From: JAHFRG01 sp036522275
Lineage (GTDB): Bacteria; Pseudomonadota; Gammaproteobacteria; Burkholderiales; JAHFRG01
DNA: 26,835 nucleotides
Direction: 5' to 3'
Assembly (NCBI GenBank): GCA_036522275.1
Contig: DATDGC010000058.1
Location: forward strand, 1-26,835
Position numbers and translations under genes: made by a program. The notes under the pieces are model-generated. The model had not been told where the DNA came from and did no database searches. It saw nothing but the letters and a program-made list of their open reading frames with translations. Below are positions 16,576 through 22,985 of this stretch, in pieces (the stretch's first letter is position 1; every line of letters starts with the position of its first letter).

Positions 16576-17641
16576 TGGTTTCTATTACGGGTACCCGTGA
16601 ATTCAATTTAGTGAACAATTCGTAATTTACCGTGCCCGCGGCTCTCGCCACTTCCTCGATCGGATTGCCTTCGCCCCAGAGTATTACCGGCGTGCCGGCC
16701 GCGGCGTCTGGAATTTCACTCAAATCCACACATAAAGTATCCATCGAAATCCGCCCGAGGGTGCGAGTGATTTTGCCCTCCACGCAAACCGGCGTGCCGG
16801 TGCGCGCGTGGCGCGGATAGCCGTCGGCATAACCACAAGCGACTATGCCGACACGCATCGCTTTCTCCGCGGTGAAAAGGCCGGTGTAACCCACTTTGTC
16901 ACCCGGCTGTAAGTCCTGTGTCGCAATGATCTGGCTCTGCAGAGTCATAACCGGCTGCAAGCCAAGTTGCTTTGCGCTTTTCTCGGCAAAAGGCGAAGAA
17001 CCATAGAGCATGATGCCCGGGCGCACCCAGTCGCTGTGAGTTTCCGGATAGCGCAGCAGCGCTGCGGAATTCGCAAGACTGCACGGCAAGGATTCGCTTG
17101 CTGCTATTTTGTTGAATTGCTCGAACTGCCCGGCAATGCCCTGCTCGTCGTCGGCGCTGGCAAAGTGCGTCATCAAGGTAATGCCGGAGACGATCCGGCT
17201 TTGCTTAAGCGCACTCAAAGCGGAGTGAAACGCCCCCGGCTTGAAGCCCAAACGGTTCATCCCGGTATTGAGCTTGAGAAATACATCCAGCTTGACCGGC
17301 AGCGCAGCGGAGCCGAGCCTATCCAGCTGCTCCTGCTGGTGAATCACCGACGTGAGACTGTACTCCGCGATCACCGGCAATTCTTCAGGACTGTAGAACC
17401 CGTTCAGCAGCAGCACGCGTTGCTTGAATCCCGCATCGCGCAAATCAACAGCATCATTGATATCAATTACCGCGAACCCTTCAGCGCCGGCGAGCGCCCG
17501 CGCCACCCGCAACAGGCCGTGGCCGTAGCCATTCGCTTTGATCACCGCCATGATGCGCGAATTGGGCGCGCACTGCTTTGCCACGGCAAGATTGTTTTGC
17601 AGCGCGGAGAGGTTAATGCGGGCCTGAAGCGGACGGGACAT
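16568..17641 (-). CDS. alr: Alanine racemase
   Basis: The 357-residue PLP enzyme interconverts L- and D-alanine, supplying D-Ala for peptidoglycan. Lys35 in VIKANGYGHG binds PLP, and Tyr252 in GYTGLF is the second catalytic base; GYADGYPR and GRISMDTLCVDL are also typical. The start is set at the ATG at 17641 (MSRPLQARINL) because it matches where family members begin; an in-frame GTG at 17671 adds ten unconserved residues. No strong Shine-Dalgarno is visible. It is divergent from lplT and overlaps radA by eight bases at its end. Confidence 0.95.
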   Translation of the reverse strand: MSRPLQARINLSALQNNLAVAKQCAPNSRIMAVIKANGYGHGLLRVARALAGAEGFAVIDINDAVDLRDAGFKQRVLLLNGFYSPEELPVIAEYSLTSVIHQQEQLDRLGSAALPVKLDVFLKLNTGMNRLGFKPGAFHSALSALKQSRIVSGITLMTHFASADDEQGIAGQFEQFNKIAASESLPCSLANSAALLRYPETHSDWVRPGIMLYGSSPFAEKSAKQLGLQPVMTLQSQIIATQDLQPGDKVGYTGLFTAEKAMRVGIVACGYADGYPRHARTGTPVCVEGKITRTLGRISMDTLCVDLSEIPDAAAGTPVILWGEGNPIEEVARAAGTVNYELFTKLNSRVPVIETNG

Positions 17642-17827
17642 AGTAGGTTCTATTTTGATGGCGCGAAGCACAGCGTGCTATTCAAACATAAATTACCCGC
17701 TTCGGGTAGAGCCGGCGGTAAATACATGGCGGTATTCGCAGTTTCATGTTATAAAGCTGCCAAAATTAAACTTATCGACGAGCACCAGCTCAGAAAAATA
17801 TTACATTCGCATAATCCCCTCCAGAGG
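17642..17827. promoter_or_regulatory. Divergent control region between alr and lplT
   Basis: This 186-base region must hold the promoters of alr (minus) and lplT (plus). It contains two perfect short inverted repeats: AGCAC/GTGCT with loop AGC at 17667-17679, and TACCCG/CGGGTA with loop CTT at 17694-17708. An AT-rich TTATAAAG near 17748-17755 could be a -10 box for lplT. The repeats could be operators or transcript hairpins; nothing further can be decided from sequence alone. Confidence 0.4.
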
Positions 17828-19060
17828 ATGAAACGCGGCTTTTACATCATTCTTGCGGCGCAATTTTTTACCGCTCTTGCAGATAATGCCCTGCTGTTTG
17901 CGGCGATTGCCCTGCTCATGCAGCTGGATGCACCAGACTGGCAAAGGCCGGTATTGAATCAGTTCTTCGTATTTTCTTACATCGCGCTTGCGCCCTTTGT
18001 CGGACCCTTCGCCGACTCCCTGCCCAAGGGCAATGTGATGTTCATCGGCAACGCGGTGAAATCCATGGGTTGCATCGCGATGCTATTTGGGATGCACCCT
18101 TTTTATGCGTACGGCATAGTCGGCATCGGCGCAGCAATGTATTCACCGGCGAAATACGGCATTCTCACCGAATATCTGCCTCTGCAAAAATTGGTGCTGG
18201 CGAACGGCTGGATGGAGGGCCTTACCGTCGCTGCGATTATTTTGGGGGCTGTCGCGGGCAGTCTCCTGGTAAACCCGTCAATCGCGAACCACTATCTGGA
18301 ACTGTTCGATATACCCGGTATTGAAACCGGAATTAACACCCCGCCTGAATTCGCCATATCGGTTATTCTCGGCATTTATATCATCGCTGCGGCATTTAAT
18401 CTGTATATTCCAAAGGTGGCTCTCGACCACAAGCTGCCGAAAAAAAACCTGTTTTACATTCTGAGTGATTTCTGGCACTGCTTTAAGCTGTTGTGGCGTG
18501 ATCCGCTCGGCCAAGTATCGCTGGCGGTCACCACACTGTTTTGGGGCGTGGGCGTGGCACTGCGGCTCATCGTACTCGCCTGGGCGGCAGTGGCGCTTAA
18601 ATTTGGACTGGACAAAGCAACACAGCTTACCGCTGTGGTCGCGCTCGGTATCGCGGTCGGTTCAGTGATAGCCGCGAAATTCGTGAAGCTGGAAAAATCG
18701 GTGCGCATCCTGCCCGTCGGCATCGCTATGGGTTTAAGCCTGATGCTGATGATTTTTATCAGCAACCTGTACCTTGCCATCGCCATGCTGCTCATCATCG
18801 GCGCGTTTTCGGGTTTCTTCATCGTGCCGATGAACGCGCTGCTCCAACACCGCGGACATTTATTGATGGGTGCCGGTCACTCGATAGCGGTGCAGAACTT
18901 CAACGAGAATTTGAGCATCCTCGCCATGCTGGGTATTTACGCGGTATTGGACAGACTGGGCTTCTCAGTTTTTACGGTGATAATTATTTTCGGTTTATTC
19001 ATCTGTGGAACAATGGCCTATCTTTACCGCAGGCACGCGCACGACAAAGTTGAAACCTAA
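17828..19060 (+). CDS. lplT: Lysophospholipid transporter LplT
   Basis: The 410-residue major-facilitator protein of the inner membrane flips lysophospholipids inward for re-acylation. About 12 hydrophobic segments are visible, starting with the family-typical RGFYIILAAQFFTALADNALLF. The frame is open much further upstream, but that part is antisense to alr; the ATG at 17828 is chosen because LplT proteins start with M-x-x-G-F/Y followed by AQF. AGAGG touches the ATG, so spacing is poor, and an ATG at 17726 with about 34 extra residues is an alternative. No acyltransferase (Aas) domain is fused or adjacent. The TAA stop (19058-19060) is the first triplet of a perfect hairpin shared with the convergent gene. 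Confidence 0.93.
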   Translation: MKRGFYIILAAQFFTALADNALLFAAIALLMQLDAPDWQRPVLNQFFVFSYIALAPFVGPFADSLPKGNVMFIGNAVKSMGCIAMLFGMHPFYAYGIVGIGAAMYSPAKYGILTEYLPLQKLVLANGWMEGLTVAAIILGAVAGSLLVNPSIANHYLELFDIPGIETGINTPPEFAISVILGIYIIAAAFNLYIPKVALDHKLPKKNLFYILSDFWHCFKLLWRDPLGQVSLAVTTLFWGVGVALRLIVLAWAAVALKFGLDKATQLTAVVALGIAVGSVIAAKFVKLEKSVRILPVGIAMGLSLMLMIFISNLYLAIAMLLIIGAFSGFFIVPMNALLQHRGHLLMGAGHSIAVQNFNENLSILAMLGIYAVLDRLGFSVFTVIIIFGLFICGTMAYLYRRHAHDKVET

Positions 19061-19083
19061 GGAACCTCTGATGAGGTTCCTTA
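19058..19083. terminator. Perfect hairpin spanning both stop codons of a convergent pair
   Basis: TAAGGAACCTC (19058-19068), loop TGAT, and GAGGTTCCTTA (19073-19083) give an uninterrupted 11-bp stem. The left TAA is the lplT stop, and the right TTA is the complement of the TAA stop of the convergent TPM gene. It is well placed to end transcription from both sides, but neither side has a run of T, so classic Rho-independent termination is doubtful. The first 14 bases equal 8785-8798, the end of the MITE-like element, so it may instead be a fused pair of mobile-element ends put to use here. Confidence 0.6.
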
Positions 19084-19575
19084 TAGCACGACCGGTTTAT
19101 CCGGCAGCTCATTGGACTGCGGCCGAGAAGGGTAATGCCGCTCCATATGGTTTCCCACTGCCTTGATTCCGGCGATGACCCCCTCTTCAAACCGCCCTTG
19201 CCGGAAAACCTGTTCCATTTCACGGCAGATGGTTTCCCAGCCCGCATTTCCGAGTCTTGCGTGTATTCCGCGGTCGGCGACGATTTCCACATCGCGGTCG
19301 GCAAGCAAAAGATAGATCAGCACGCCGTTATTGTGTTCGGTATCCCATACTCGTAACTGCGAAAATACTTCAATGGCGCGTTGACGTGCGCTCTGTCCGC
19401 GCATTAGCGCCGCAAAATCCAATGCGGGTTCGACTGCAAAACGGATTTGCCCCCCATGACTAGCTTCACTCTCGCGAATCGTCCGCTCTATCACGCGCAT
19501 GGCGCGCGGCGGCAAAACGCGCTTCACCGCCAAGTGACCGGTAACTAGATGTTTGAATAAGCGCTTTAGATTCAT
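19081..19575 (-). CDS. TPM-domain protein, cytoplasmic type
   Basis: This protein of about 164 residues has a single TPM domain (formerly DUF477) covering most of its length (EASHGGQIRFAVEP, VWDTEHNNGVLIYLLLADRDVEIVADRGI, EVFRQGRFEEGVIAGI). It has no signal peptide or membrane segment. TPM domains have been linked to acid phosphatase activity and to membrane-complex maintenance, but the exact role is unknown. The ATG at 19575 is preferred over a GTG at 19581 (which overlaps the previous stop as GTGA) because GGAAG is better spaced and homologues start MNLKR. It is the last gene of lemA-TPM-TPM. Confidence 0.85.
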   Translation of the reverse strand: MNLKRLFKHLVTGHLAVKRVLPPRAMRVIERTIRESEASHGGQIRFAVEPALDFAALMRGQSARQRAIEVFSQLRVWDTEHNNGVLIYLLLADRDVEIVADRGIHARLGNAGWETICREMEQVFRQGRFEEGVIAGIKAVGNHMERHYPSRPQSNELPDKPVVL

Positions 19576-19577
19576 CG

Positions 19578-20420
19578 TCACCAGCTTCCGGAAGCGCCGC
19601 CGCCGCCAAAGCCGCCGCCTCCTCCTCCACTAAAACCTCCGCCGCTGAAACCGCCGCTACTGTAACCACCCGGTCCGCCGTACCAGCCGCGGCCGCCACC
19701 CAGCAGCGTGAACACGAAACCAATGACACCTACGATTATCGCCACAATCAAGGGTGCGATTATCAGCCATGCGAGCAAAGCCGCAACTGTTCCGATGATG
19801 GTTGCGGCGGCAAAACGCCCGAACACGGCGCGCAACACTCCGCCTACCACGATAACCAGCATGAAGCCGATAAATAACAGCGGTTCGATATTCTTGAAAC
19901 TGGACGAGGAAGATGTGGAATGCTTGGGCGGTGGCAAGGGTTCGCCTTCGATCACCTTTATAATGCTCTGTATGCCTGCCTCGATGCCGCCGTAAAAATC
20001 ACCCGCCTTGAAACGCGGCACGATGATGTCACTCACAATACGCTTCGCCGTTGCGTCATTCAGCGCGCCTTCCAGGCCATAACCCACCTCGATGCGCAGA
20101 CTGCGGTCATTCTTGGCGATCAACAGCAGCGCGCCATCATCTATCCCCTTGCGGCCGAGCTTCCAGGAATCGACGACGCGGATGCCGTATTGTTCGATGG
20201 TTTCAGGCTGCGTAGTAGGCACGATGAGAACCGCAAGCTGGCTGCCTTTTTTCGCCTCGAAATCCTGCAATTCCTGTTCCAGGCGCGCTTGCTGTTCGCG
20301 GCTTAAGGTGGCGGTTAAATCGGTGACCCGCGCTTTAAGCGGAGGAACTGCAACCTCAGCATGGGCAATGCCGAGACCCAGAGCCAGCAGCAATAAGGCT
20401 TGCGCCCAAGCCCGAATCAT
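19578..20420 (-). CDS. TPM-domain membrane protein, YgcG-like
   Basis: This 280-residue protein starts with a signal peptide (MIRAWAQALLLLALGLGIAHA, cleavage after Ala21) and a TPM domain at about 28-165 (RVTDLTATLS, IRVVDSWKLGRKGIDDGALLLIAKNDR, RIEVGYGLEGALND). Two strongly hydrophobic membrane segments follow at about 180-245. The C-terminal tail is almost all Gly and Ser with Phe (SGGFSGGGFSGGG), typical of YgcG-like proteins. The TPM domain is therefore expected in the periplasm. The ATG overlaps the lemA stop as ATGA, and it overlaps or abuts the second TPM gene downstream. LemA and TPM proteins are often encoded together; their common role is not settled. Confidence 0.9.
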   Translation of the reverse strand: MIRAWAQALLLLALGLGIAHAEVAVPPLKARVTDLTATLSREQQARLEQELQDFEAKKGSQLAVLIVPTTQPETIEQYGIRVVDSWKLGRKGIDDGALLLIAKNDRSLRIEVGYGLEGALNDATAKRIVSDIIVPRFKAGDFYGGIEAGIQSIIKVIEGEPLPPPKHSTSSSSSFKNIEPLLFIGFMLVIVVGGVLRAVFGRFAAATIIGTVAALLAWLIIAPLIVAIIVGVIGFVFTLLGGGRGWYGGPGGYSSGGFSGGGFSGGGGGGFGGGGASGSW

Positions 20421-21028
20421 TTATTCGCGGGCGCCGGCGCGGAAAAATCAACCTTGGGCGGCTTGGCGATTTCTTTTTCGTTTTCTATAGTGAATGTGGG
20501 TTTCACCTGAAAACCGAACAGCATCGCCGTAAGGTTGCTGGGGAAGGAGCGCACCGTGACATTGTATTCCTGCACCGCCTTGATGTAGCGGTTGCGCGCC
20601 ACCGTGATGCGGTTTTCCGTTCCCTCGAGCTGCGCCTGTAAATCGCGGAAATTGGCGTCGGACTTGAGTTGTGGATAATTTTCCGCCACCACCAGAAGAC
20701 GCGACAAGGCGGAAGTCAGCTCGCCTTGCGCCTGCTGGAATTTGGCAAACGCTTGTGGATCGTTAATCAGTTCAGGGGTAGCCTGGATTGCTCCGACCTT
20801 GGAGCGGGCGTTGGTCACGCCCAGCAGCACGTCTTTTTCCTGCTGTGCGAAGCCCTTCACCGTGTTCACCAGATTCGGCACCAAATCGGAGCGGCGCTGG
20901 TACTGGTTGAGCACTTCCGCCCAGCCCGCTTTGATTTGTTCATCGGTGGATTGCAAGGTATTGTAACCGCAGCCGCCAAGGCTTAAAGCGGCCAACAGTA
21001 ATAACGGGTAAGCCAATATTCTATGCAT
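20417..21028 (-). CDS. lemA: LemA family lipoprotein
   Basis: This protein of 203 residues has an N-terminal hydrophobic segment ending in the lipobox LGGC, so it is probably a lipoprotein. The LemA helical domain follows (GWAEVLNQYQRRSDLVPNLV, ARSKVGAI, LLVVAENYPQLKSDANFRDLQ, RNRYIKAVQEYN, FPSNLTAMLFGF). The ATG at 21028 is chosen for its AGGAGA ribosome site; a start at 21064 would put 12 polar residues before the signal sequence. It begins 55 bases after the uracil-DNA glycosylase gene and overlaps the TPM gene by four bases. Confidence 0.93.
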   Translation of the reverse strand: MHRILAYPLLLLAALSLGGCGYNTLQSTDEQIKAGWAEVLNQYQRRSDLVPNLVNTVKGFAQQEKDVLLGVTNARSKVGAIQATPELINDPQAFAKFQQAQGELTSALSRLLVVAENYPQLKSDANFRDLQAQLEGTENRITVARNRYIKAVQEYNVTVRSFPSNLTAMLFGFQVKPTFTIENEKEIAKPPKVDFSAPAPANK

Positions 21029-21083
21029 GGAGTTCTCCTGTTCAGGATTGGTTTGTGTCCTCACGTGGGGGCGAAATTCGCGA

Positions 21084-21764
21084 TTACAACTCCCGCATGG
21101 TCTTTCTGGCGAAACATAAATCCGCCCAGGCCTTGGCCTTGTCAGGAAGATTGCGCAGCAAATAGGCCGGATGGTAGGTCACGATCAGCGGAATACCTCG
21201 GTAATCATGCAGCCGTCCGCGCAGGCTGGCGATGGTGGCGTCCGCTTTGAGGAGGTTCTGCACCGCAATCTTACCCAGCGCGACAATCAGCTTAGGTTGA
21301 ATCAAAGCAATCTGCTGCTCAAGATAGGGTTCGCATTGTTGCGCTTCCTGCGGTTCGGGATTACGGTTTCCCGGCGGACGGCATTTCACCACATTTGCGA
21401 TATATACATTGTCGCCGCGTTTCAGTCCGATCGCCGCCAGCATGCTGTCGAGCAGTTTGCCTGCCTGACCGACAAAAGGCTCTCCCTTCGCGTCTTCTTC
21501 CGCTCCAGGTCCTTCACCGATAAACAGCCAGTCTGCATTCTCGTCGCCGACACCGAAAACCGCCTGCGTGCGCTTCTCGTGCAATGGGCATGCCTTGCAA
21601 GCGGCCACATTGGTTTTGAGTTCCTGCCAATCCATGCGCAGGATGCGGGTACGCCGATCATCGGTTATCGCGGAGGATGTGTCATGGCTTTCATTGACGC
21701 TCTTGAGCCGCCACTGTGGCCACAGGCCCAGCTCTTTGAGAATTTCCTCGCGCCGTCCGCTCAT
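21084..21764 (-). CDS. Uracil-DNA glycosylase, family 4/5-like with iron-sulfur cluster
   Basis: The 226-residue glycosylase removes uracil from DNA. Four cysteines for a [4Fe-4S] cluster are present: Cys56 and Cys59 (CKACPL), Cys128 (VKCRPPGNR) and Cys144 (QQCEPYL). Motif A is GEGPGAEED at 83-91, with the Glu typical of family 4. Motif B is HPAYLLR starting at His198. The first 45 residues are a variable extension common in proteobacterial homologues. It overlaps rimI by four bases (ATGA) and follows tsaB-rimI, a frequent arrangement in Betaproteobacteria. Confidence 0.93.
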   Translation of the reverse strand: MSGRREEILKELGLWPQWRLKSVNESHDTSSAITDDRRTRILRMDWQELKTNVAACKACPLHEKRTQAVFGVGDENADWLFIGEGPGAEEDAKGEPFVGQAGKLLDSMLAAIGLKRGDNVYIANVVKCRPPGNRNPEPQEAQQCEPYLEQQIALIQPKLIVALGKIAVQNLLKADATIASLRGRLHDYRGIPLIVTYHPAYLLRNLPDKAKAWADLCFARKTMREL

Positions 21765-22222
21765 AGCCGCAGCTCCAGCAATACCGCATCCTCGCGGGCA
21801 GGACCCGCAGGATAATACCCGCGGCGCAGCGCAATCCGTTTGAAGCCAAAGCCCCGGTACAGCCCAAGTGCCGCAGCATTGGAAGGTCGGACTTCAAGAA
21901 GCATTACTCGGGCACGATGCTGGCGGGCCAGAGGTAACACGTGCTGCAGCAGATTCTTGCCCCACCCCTGGCGCTGCCACTCTGCGGCTATGCTGAGATT
22001 CAGCAGATGAGCTTCATCGGCGGCAACCATCATCACCGCGTAGCCGACGATGCTTTGCGCAAACTGGTAGATCCAGCAACTGTAGCCGGCATTCAACGAA
22101 TCCTGAAAATTGCCGCGCGTCCATGGATGCGAATAAATCTTGCACTCGATGCGCATCACCGCGTCAAGATCGGCCGCGTGCATCGGCCGCAACAGCGGTG
22201 CCTGCTCCAGTTGCGCGCTCAT
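21761..22222 (-). CDS. rimI: Ribosomal protein S18-alanine N-acetyltransferase
   Basis: The 153-residue GNAT acetyltransferase is predicted to acetylate the N-terminal Ala of ribosomal protein S18. The acetyl-CoA loop is EWQRQGWGKNLL, and the C-terminal region GFGFKRIALRRGYYP is typical of RimI. The frame overlaps both neighbours by four bases (ATGA at 22219-22222 with tsaB, and at 21761-21764 with the glycosylase). The tsaB-rimI linkage supports RimI over a generic GNAT. Confidence 0.93.
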   Translation of the reverse strand: MSAQLEQAPLLRPMHAADLDAVMRIECKIYSHPWTRGNFQDSLNAGYSCWIYQFAQSIVGYAVMMVAADEAHLLNLSIAAEWQRQGWGKNLLQHVLPLARQHRARVMLLEVRPSNAAALGLYRGFGFKRIALRRGYYPAGPAREDAVLLELRL

Positions 22223-22890
22223 CGCTCGACTGTCTTCAACGCCACTTTGTTACGCACATAAAGCGGGGCTGCCGCTTCGGCTTTGCATCCTTCTCCCCGT
22301 TCCAGCACCGCAACCGCAAGGCGCGCCATTTCCCTGGCATGGGGAACGGCATCCGTCACCACTTGAGTGAGCTGCCCTTGATAACGCCGCCGCAATTCCT
22401 TCCCATAGACGGCAAAACCATTGCCGCAGCCGATCCAGCCGCCGCCTGCAACCTGCGGGGCCTGCTGCGGCAGACACAAGGCGGGTTCGCTCACCTGCCG
22501 CCAGCGATCACCGTGCTTTTCATATGCGGCATGATAAATCTCGCCCATGCGCGCGTCCAGAGAGGCAATCACCTGCTTGCCCGGCATCGCTTCCGCCAAC
22601 GCTTCCAAAGTGCAAATGCCCGCGACCGGCAAGTCGGCGGCAAACGCCAGCCCCTGCGCCACCCCGCACGCGATGCGCAATCCGGTAAAGGAACCCGGCC
22701 CCGCGCCAAACGCAATGCCGTCAAGCTTGCTTAGCGAAACGCCGCTCTCAACGAACAGCCCGTCGAGCAGCGGCAGCAGCACTTGGGAATGATTTTGCTC
22801 CGCAAGCACCTCGAGCGAAGTTACTTCCCCATCCAGCCACAGGGCTAGTGAACAATAATCGCCGGAGGTGTCGAGCGCGAGAATATTCAT
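22219..22890 (-). CDS. tsaB: tRNA threonylcarbamoyladenosine biosynthesis protein TsaB
   Basis: The 223-residue ASKHA-fold protein partners TsaD in making the t6A37 modification of ANN-decoding tRNAs. The start MNILALDTSGDYCSLALW and the loop GAGPGSFTGLRIACGVAQGLAF are diagnostic. It is the first gene of a close-packed run (tsaB-rimI-udg, then lemA-TPM-TPM). No convincing Shine-Dalgarno lies upstream; instead the start codon is at the base of a perfect hairpin (22890-22907), which may affect initiation. Confidence 0.95.
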   Translation of the reverse strand: MNILALDTSGDYCSLALWLDGEVTSLEVLAEQNHSQVLLPLLDGLFVESGVSLSKLDGIAFGAGPGSFTGLRIACGVAQGLAFAADLPVAGICTLEALAEAMPGKQVIASLDARMGEIYHAAYEKHGDRWRQVSEPALCLPQQAPQVAGGGWIGCGNGFAVYGKELRRRYQGQLTQVVTDAVPHAREMARLAVAVLERGEGCKAEAAAPLYVRNKVALKTVER

Positions 22891-22907
22891 GACGTACCGT
22901 TACGTCA
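22890..22907 (-). promoter_or_regulatory. Hairpin over the tsaB translation start
   Basis: TGACGTA (22890-22896) and TACGTCA (22901-22907) are perfectly complementary around a four-base loop. On the tsaB transcript the 3' arm ends in ...CGUCA, whose final A is the first base of the AUG (22888-22890), so folding would crowd the start site. The 5' arm begins UGACGUA; read as AUG ACG UAA it also forms a three-codon mini-frame upstream. As DNA it is a candidate operator. Confidence 0.45.
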
Positions 22908-22917
22908 TTTTACACGC

Positions 22918-22933
22918 AAACCTGTGCAGGTTT
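22918..22933. promoter_or_regulatory. 16-bp perfect palindrome between mgtA and tsaB
   Basis: AAACCTG, a TG centre and CAGGTTT form a perfect inverted repeat in the 95-base gap between the ATPase stop and the tsaB start. It could be an operator for tsaB or part of a terminator for the ATPase; there is only a short T/A run on either side. It does not match the E. coli LexA consensus well. Confidence 0.4.
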
Positions 22934-22985
22934 TAGGTGCGCATAGCGCCCCGGCACAATGGCAAAAGAAATAGACCTCACTACT

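Noticed and set aside
16967..17827. N-terminal extension of the lplT frame to nearly 700 residues
   Set aside because: The extra part is antisense to alr, has no membrane segments or known domain, and LplT homologues start at the ATG at 17828.
22918..22933. LexA/SOS box near tsaB
   Set aside because: The core does not fit CTGT-N8-ACAG; it is a generic palindrome.
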